Assembly: GCF_000684975.1 (NCBI RefSeq)
Contig: NZ_BAXZ01000024.1
Span: 62,001-126,000, forward strand
Direction of reading: 5' to 3'
Source: Paraburkholderia acidipaludis NBRC 101816
Lineage (GTDB): Bacteria > Pseudomonadota > Gammaproteobacteria > Burkholderiales > Burkholderiaceae
Length of the DNA stretch: 64,000 nt
A program made the position numbers and the translations under genes. The notes beneath the pieces were generated by a model, which worked only from the letters and a program-made list of their open reading frames with translations, did not search any database and was not told where the DNA came from. Below, in pieces: positions 61,143-64,000 of the stretch. Every line of letters begins with the position of its first letter. Within the stretch, counting starts at the first letter, position 1.

Positions 61143-61353
61143 GTTCGTGCTCCTTTGGTGTGCGAATTTGAGATCCCGCTTCGCCCGCAGCGAACGGACC
61201 GAAGCGACGGCCTCATCTTCGGCGTCCCGCATCCCGGCCGGTAGCAGGGCACGGCTCATAGGAGCTATTCCTCTTCGACATGGCGGCCCCGGCCAATGCC
61301 GCCGGAAGTCCGTGCTAGATTTTCCGCATCCCCCATTTGAGTCCGGAAACAGC

Positions 61354-62280
61354 ATGGATCGTTTGGCCGCCATGGAAACGTTCGTCAGCGTGATCGAGAC
61401 CGGCTCGTTCTCGTCGGCGGCTCGCCGCCTGGGCGTTGGGCAGCCCGCCGTTTCGAAGTCGATCGCCCTGCTTGAGGAGCGGCTTGGCGTGCGGCTGCTG
61501 CTGCGCTCGACCCGCGGGCTCACGCCCACCGACGCGGGCCAGCGCCTCTACGAGCACGCCAGAACCGCCATCGACGCCGCCGACGAAGCCGAACTCGCGG
61601 CCCGTCGTGGCGCAGGAGCGAGCCTTTCGGGAACGGTGCGCATCTGCGCGGCCGTCACGTTCGCGCGGCTCCATCTCATCCCGGCGCTCGAAGGCTTTCT
61701 GGCGCTGTACCCCGAAGTCGATCTCGACGTGGTGCTGGACGATCGCAACATCGATCTCGTCGAAGAGGGCATCGACGTCGCGCTGCGCATGGGCACGCTC
61801 GACGATTCGACCATGACGGCCCGCAAGCTCGGCGAAGGGCCGCGTCTCGTGGTGGGCACGCCCGCCTACTTTGCGAGGGTGGGAGCGCCCCGCACGCCCA
61901 CGGATCTCGCGCAGCACCGCGCGGTGATCTACAACCAGCGCGGCGGCGGCCGGTCGTGGACATTCAGGCGCGGCAGCACGGAAGTGTCGGTTGCCGTGAA
62001 GGGACGCCTTACCGTGAGCGCCGCCGAAGGTGTGCGGGCGGCCGTGCTGGCCGGATCGGGCGTCGCCATTGCCTCCAGATGGATGTTCCTGAACGAGCTT
62101 CGCAGCGGCGAAGTCGTCGCCGTGCTCGACGACTGGTCGTTGCCGCCGGTCGCGCTCTGGGCCGTCTTCCCGACCGGACGCATGGTCAGTGCACGCACGC
62201 GCGCGCTCGTGAGCTATATCGAAGAGACACTCGGCCCGGTACTGAACTTGACGGGCGCCGCCGCAGCGCGTGAAGCCTGA
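61354..62280 (+). CDS. LysR-family transcriptional regulator
   Basis: A 308-residue LysR protein starting M-D-R-L-A-A-M-E-T-F. Winged helix about 4-62 (FSSAARRLGVGQPAVSKSIA; L-L-R-S-T-R-G-L), effector domain about 90-295 (I-D-V-A-L-R-M-G-T-L). Divergent from the peroxiredoxin gene over 211 bases; likely a redox- or quinone-responsive regulator of it. Confidence 0.93.
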   Translation: MDRLAAMETFVSVIETGSFSSAARRLGVGQPAVSKSIALLEERLGVRLLLRSTRGLTPTDAGQRLYEHARTAIDAADEAELAARRGAGASLSGTVRICAAVTFARLHLIPALEGFLALYPEVDLDVVLDDRNIDLVEEGIDVALRMGTLDDSTMTARKLGEGPRLVVGTPAYFARVGAPRTPTDLAQHRAVIYNQRGGGRSWTFRRGSTEVSVAVKGRLTVSAAEGVRAAVLAGSGVAIASRWMFLNELRSGEVVAVLDDWSLPPVALWAVFPTGRMVSARTRALVSYIEETLGPVLNLTGAAAAREA

Positions 62281-62823
62281 TCGGCACGGAAGGTGCTGGC
62301 GTACATGGCACGACAGGCGGCTTGTATTCGGCGTTCAAGGCCTCAGTTGTGACACAGGCGCTCAGCGGCGCCACGCTTTTGCTGGACGTTGCGGCGGTCA
62401 ACCAGTTGTCGGGCGAACGCGTTCATCATAGGGTCGCCATTCGCGATCGAGGGCCGGAAAGCGGTGCGCACGTTTATTGATCGGAGGATTCGATCGAGCC
62501 CGCCGCACTTTCCGGCGTCGAAAATCGCCTGGAAGCCGGTGCGGTTCTGTCGGCGTTGCAATCCGACCCTATGTGAATGCGAAACTGTGCGTTACACACG
62601 ACGATTCAGGTTGCCTCGCATGGCGTAACGCACTACCATACGCGATCTTTCTGCATTGCACGAAAATTCAGGCCGCCTTACGCCCTGTGCGTCTGGCGTT
62701 CGCCCGGCGGAACCGGCATTCGCCCCCGCCCACTCCCCTGCAATTTCGTCTTCGCCAGGACGCAACGCCGCTGGCGCGTGACTCTTTTTGCCCTTGTCAG
62801 GCCCCCTCTTCAAGGAGAACGTA
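62281..62823. other. Gene-free region upstream of the rpoD paralogue
   Basis: 543 bases with several small open frames but no supported gene. It holds the inverted repeat at 62587-62633 and the rpoD ribosome site at 62812. A lower-G/C patch near 62570-62660 is the likely promoter area. The left half could be a remnant of something; nothing was recognised. Confidence 0.45.
62587..62633. repeat. Perfect 9-bp inverted repeat GTGCGTTAC / GTAACGCAC
   Basis: Arms 62587-62595 and 62625-62633, 29 bases apart, about 190 bases upstream of the rpoD start. Spacing is long for one dimer; it could be a pair of half-sites or a looped leader structure. Confidence 0.6.
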
Positions 62824-64000
62824 TTGACAAGCCATGACCGGGACGACGTGCTGGCCTCGTCTGCCCGCCCTGCCCGCCGCGCCTCGAAAGAGAAGGCCGG
62901 CGATACGACTCAGTTGGACACAAGCTCGCAACTCGAAAAGCGTCAGCACCAGATGCGGGCGCTGATCAAGCTCGGCCGCGAACGCGGCTATTTGACGCAC
63001 GCCGACATCAACGACCATCTGCCCGATAACTTCGCGCAGACGGCCGCACTCGAAACGATCGTTGCCACGTTCAACGACATGGGCGTGCAAGTCTACGAGC
63101 AGGCGCCCGACGCTGAAACGCTGCTGCTCAACGACGAAGCGCGCGCGGACACGCAAAGCGACGACGAGGCGGACGAGGAAGTCGAAGTCGCGCTCTCGAC
63201 CGTCGATTCGGAATTCGGCCGCACGACCGACCCCGTGCGCATGTATATGCGGGAAATGGGCTCGAGCGAACTGCTCACGCGCGCCGGCGAAATCGAAGTC
63301 GCGAAGCGCATCGAAGACGGTCTGCAGGAAATGATTCAGGCGATCGCGGCGTGCCCGTCGATCGTCGCGACGATCCTCGCGGACGCCGACCGCATCGCCG
63401 CAGAAGAGATGCGCATCGACGAACTCGTCGACGGCATCGGCAGCGACGAGCCGGCAGCCGAAGCCGAAATGGCCGACGCCGAAGAAAACGTCGAGATCGA
63501 AGCCCAGGCCGACGACGCCGAAGAAGGCGACGGTTCCGACGAAGAGGACGGCGAGGACGCCGCAAGCAAGGCCAATGAAGCGCAACTCGCGCAGCTGAAG
63601 GCGAACAGCCTCGCAATCTTCGCGCGCGTGCGCGCCCTCTTCGACCAGATGTCGTGCACGACCGATTCGGAAGCGCGTGCATCGGCCGCCGAGATGAAGA
63701 TCTGCGAAGAGATCCAGCGCGAACTCGCGCCGATCCGTTTCACGGCACGGACCATCGACCGCCTCTGCCAGCTGCTGCAGGCTCAGGTGGCGCAAATCCG
63801 CGCGATCGAGCGCAACGTGCTGAATATCGTGGTGGATCGCTGCGGCATGCCGCGCGAGACCTTTGTCGAGCAGTTCCCGAGCCACGAGACCGACCTCGAC
63901 TGGACCACGCGCATAGCTGCGAAGTCGAGCAAGTATGGTCCCGCGATGGAACGCAGCCTGCCGGCCATCCAGTCCGAACAGCGCAAGCTCGCCGAGATCG
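62824..64000 (+). CDS. rpoD: Primary-type sigma factor RpoD, paralogue (3' part beyond window)
   Basis: 392 codons from a TTG start at 62824 that has AAGGAG 6 bases upstream; no ATG in frame precedes the conserved part. Seen: sigma 1.1 (about 39-105: R-G-Y-L-T-H-A-D-I-N-D-H-L-P), region 1.2 (G-R-T-T-D-P-V-R-M-Y-M-R-E-M-G; E-I-E-V-A-K-R-I-E-D-G), then the long acidic non-conserved insert (E-E-G-D-G-S-D-E-E-D-G-E-D) and further NCR helices. The frame is open at the right edge; regions 2-4 lie outside. The usual upstream neighbours rpsU and dnaG are absent, so this is probably an additional copy of the housekeeping sigma factor. Confidence 0.92.
   Translation, partial: MTSHDRDDVLASSARPARRASKEKAGDTTQLDTSSQLEKRQHQMRALIKLGRERGYLTHADINDHLPDNFAQTAALETIVATFNDMGVQVYEQAPDAETLLLNDEARADTQSDDEADEEVEVALSTVDSEFGRTTDPVRMYMREMGSSELLTRAGEIEVAKRIEDGLQEMIQAIAACPSIVATILADADRIAAEEMRIDELVDGIGSDEPAAEAEMADAEENVEIEAQADDAEEGDGSDEEDGEDAASKANEAQLAQLKANSLAIFARVRALFDQMSCTTDSEARASAAEMKICEEIQRELAPIRFTARTIDRLCQLLQAQVAQIRAIERNVLNIVVDRCGMPRETFVEQFPSHETDLDWTTRIAAKSSKYGPAMERSLPAIQSEQRKLAEI

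Noticed and set aside
62281..62823. Small open frames as possible genes or transposase remnants
   Set aside because: No start site, motif or family pattern supports them.
62824..62829. TTGACA read as a -35 promoter element
   Set aside because: It coincides with the rpoD start codon behind AAGGAG, and no -10 box lies 17 bases downstream; the coding explanation is better.
1..64000. CRISPR arrays, tRNA or rRNA genes, insertion sequences with terminal repeats
   Set aside because: None was seen by eye: no regularly spaced repeats, no cloverleaf-like segments and no transposase or integrase motifs.

Overview
The window is high-GC DNA with the gene content and codon style of a betaproteobacterium of the Burkholderia / Paraburkholderia / Caballeronia group. 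The evidence is family-level recognition of many LysR, MarR, MocR and GlxA regulators, a cyoABCD quinol oxidase, an intracellular PHB depolymerase, several DHA2 efflux pumps and a sigma-70 with a long acidic insert. No rRNA, tRNA or ribosomal-protein genes are present. The density of accessory metabolic and regulatory genes suggests a secondary chromosome or megaplasmid; this is inference.

Layout. 1-9124 (minus strand) holds two tripartite drug-efflux clusters. The left one is outer-membrane channel, MarR and a frameshifted DHA2 pump. The right one is outer-membrane channel, membrane-fusion protein, DHA2 pump and an ABM-domain protein. A second MarR gene lies between them, and three similar palindromes look like shared MarR operators. 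9369-18374 holds a LysR gene, a GlxA-type regulator coupled to a Mug glycosylase, a DJ-1/PfpI protein, an SDR, a metallophosphatase, the nitrate-sensing NasT/NasS pair and an NlpD-like lipoprotein. 18408-21853 is an aromatic ring-cleavage unit (LigAB plus an ABM protein) opposite a LysR regulator with two DNA-binding domains. 21949-24348 is a Fur-box-controlled TonB siderophore receptor. 26117-34328 holds a MocR regulator divergent from cyoABCD, then a GGDEF-EAL protein. 34325-47489 mixes a hydrolase-SnoaL fusion, a MocR/PaiB pair, a MoaD-like/BNR pair, two DHA2 pumps each with its own divergent LysR, a GlxA regulator and a GNAT enzyme. 47537-55730 holds a lactate 2-monooxygenase, a QseBC/PmrAB-type two-component system with clear DNA boxes and its membrane-protein target, an O-methyltransferase, a GST and a PHB depolymerase. 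56400-58192 is a copper cluster (DUF2946, outer-membrane protein, CopC). 58656-60172 is an unrecognised three-gene accessory module. The window ends with a peroxiredoxin/LysR pair and the 5' part of an rpoD paralogue.

Several genes are broken. The DHA2 pump (about 3227) and copC (about 57831) each lack a single base. Around 44890 and around 52870, two oppositely oriented genes both lack their 5' parts and abut, as if a central deletion removed the shared upstream region. A methyltransferase survives only as its C-terminal third (58238-58498). The two single-base losses could be assembly errors; the larger truncations could not be explained that way.

Best candidates for something little described: the MoaD-like/BNR pair (38106-39557), the divergent HTH + unknown-protein module (58656-60172), and the LigAB unit under a tandem-HTH LysR regulator.
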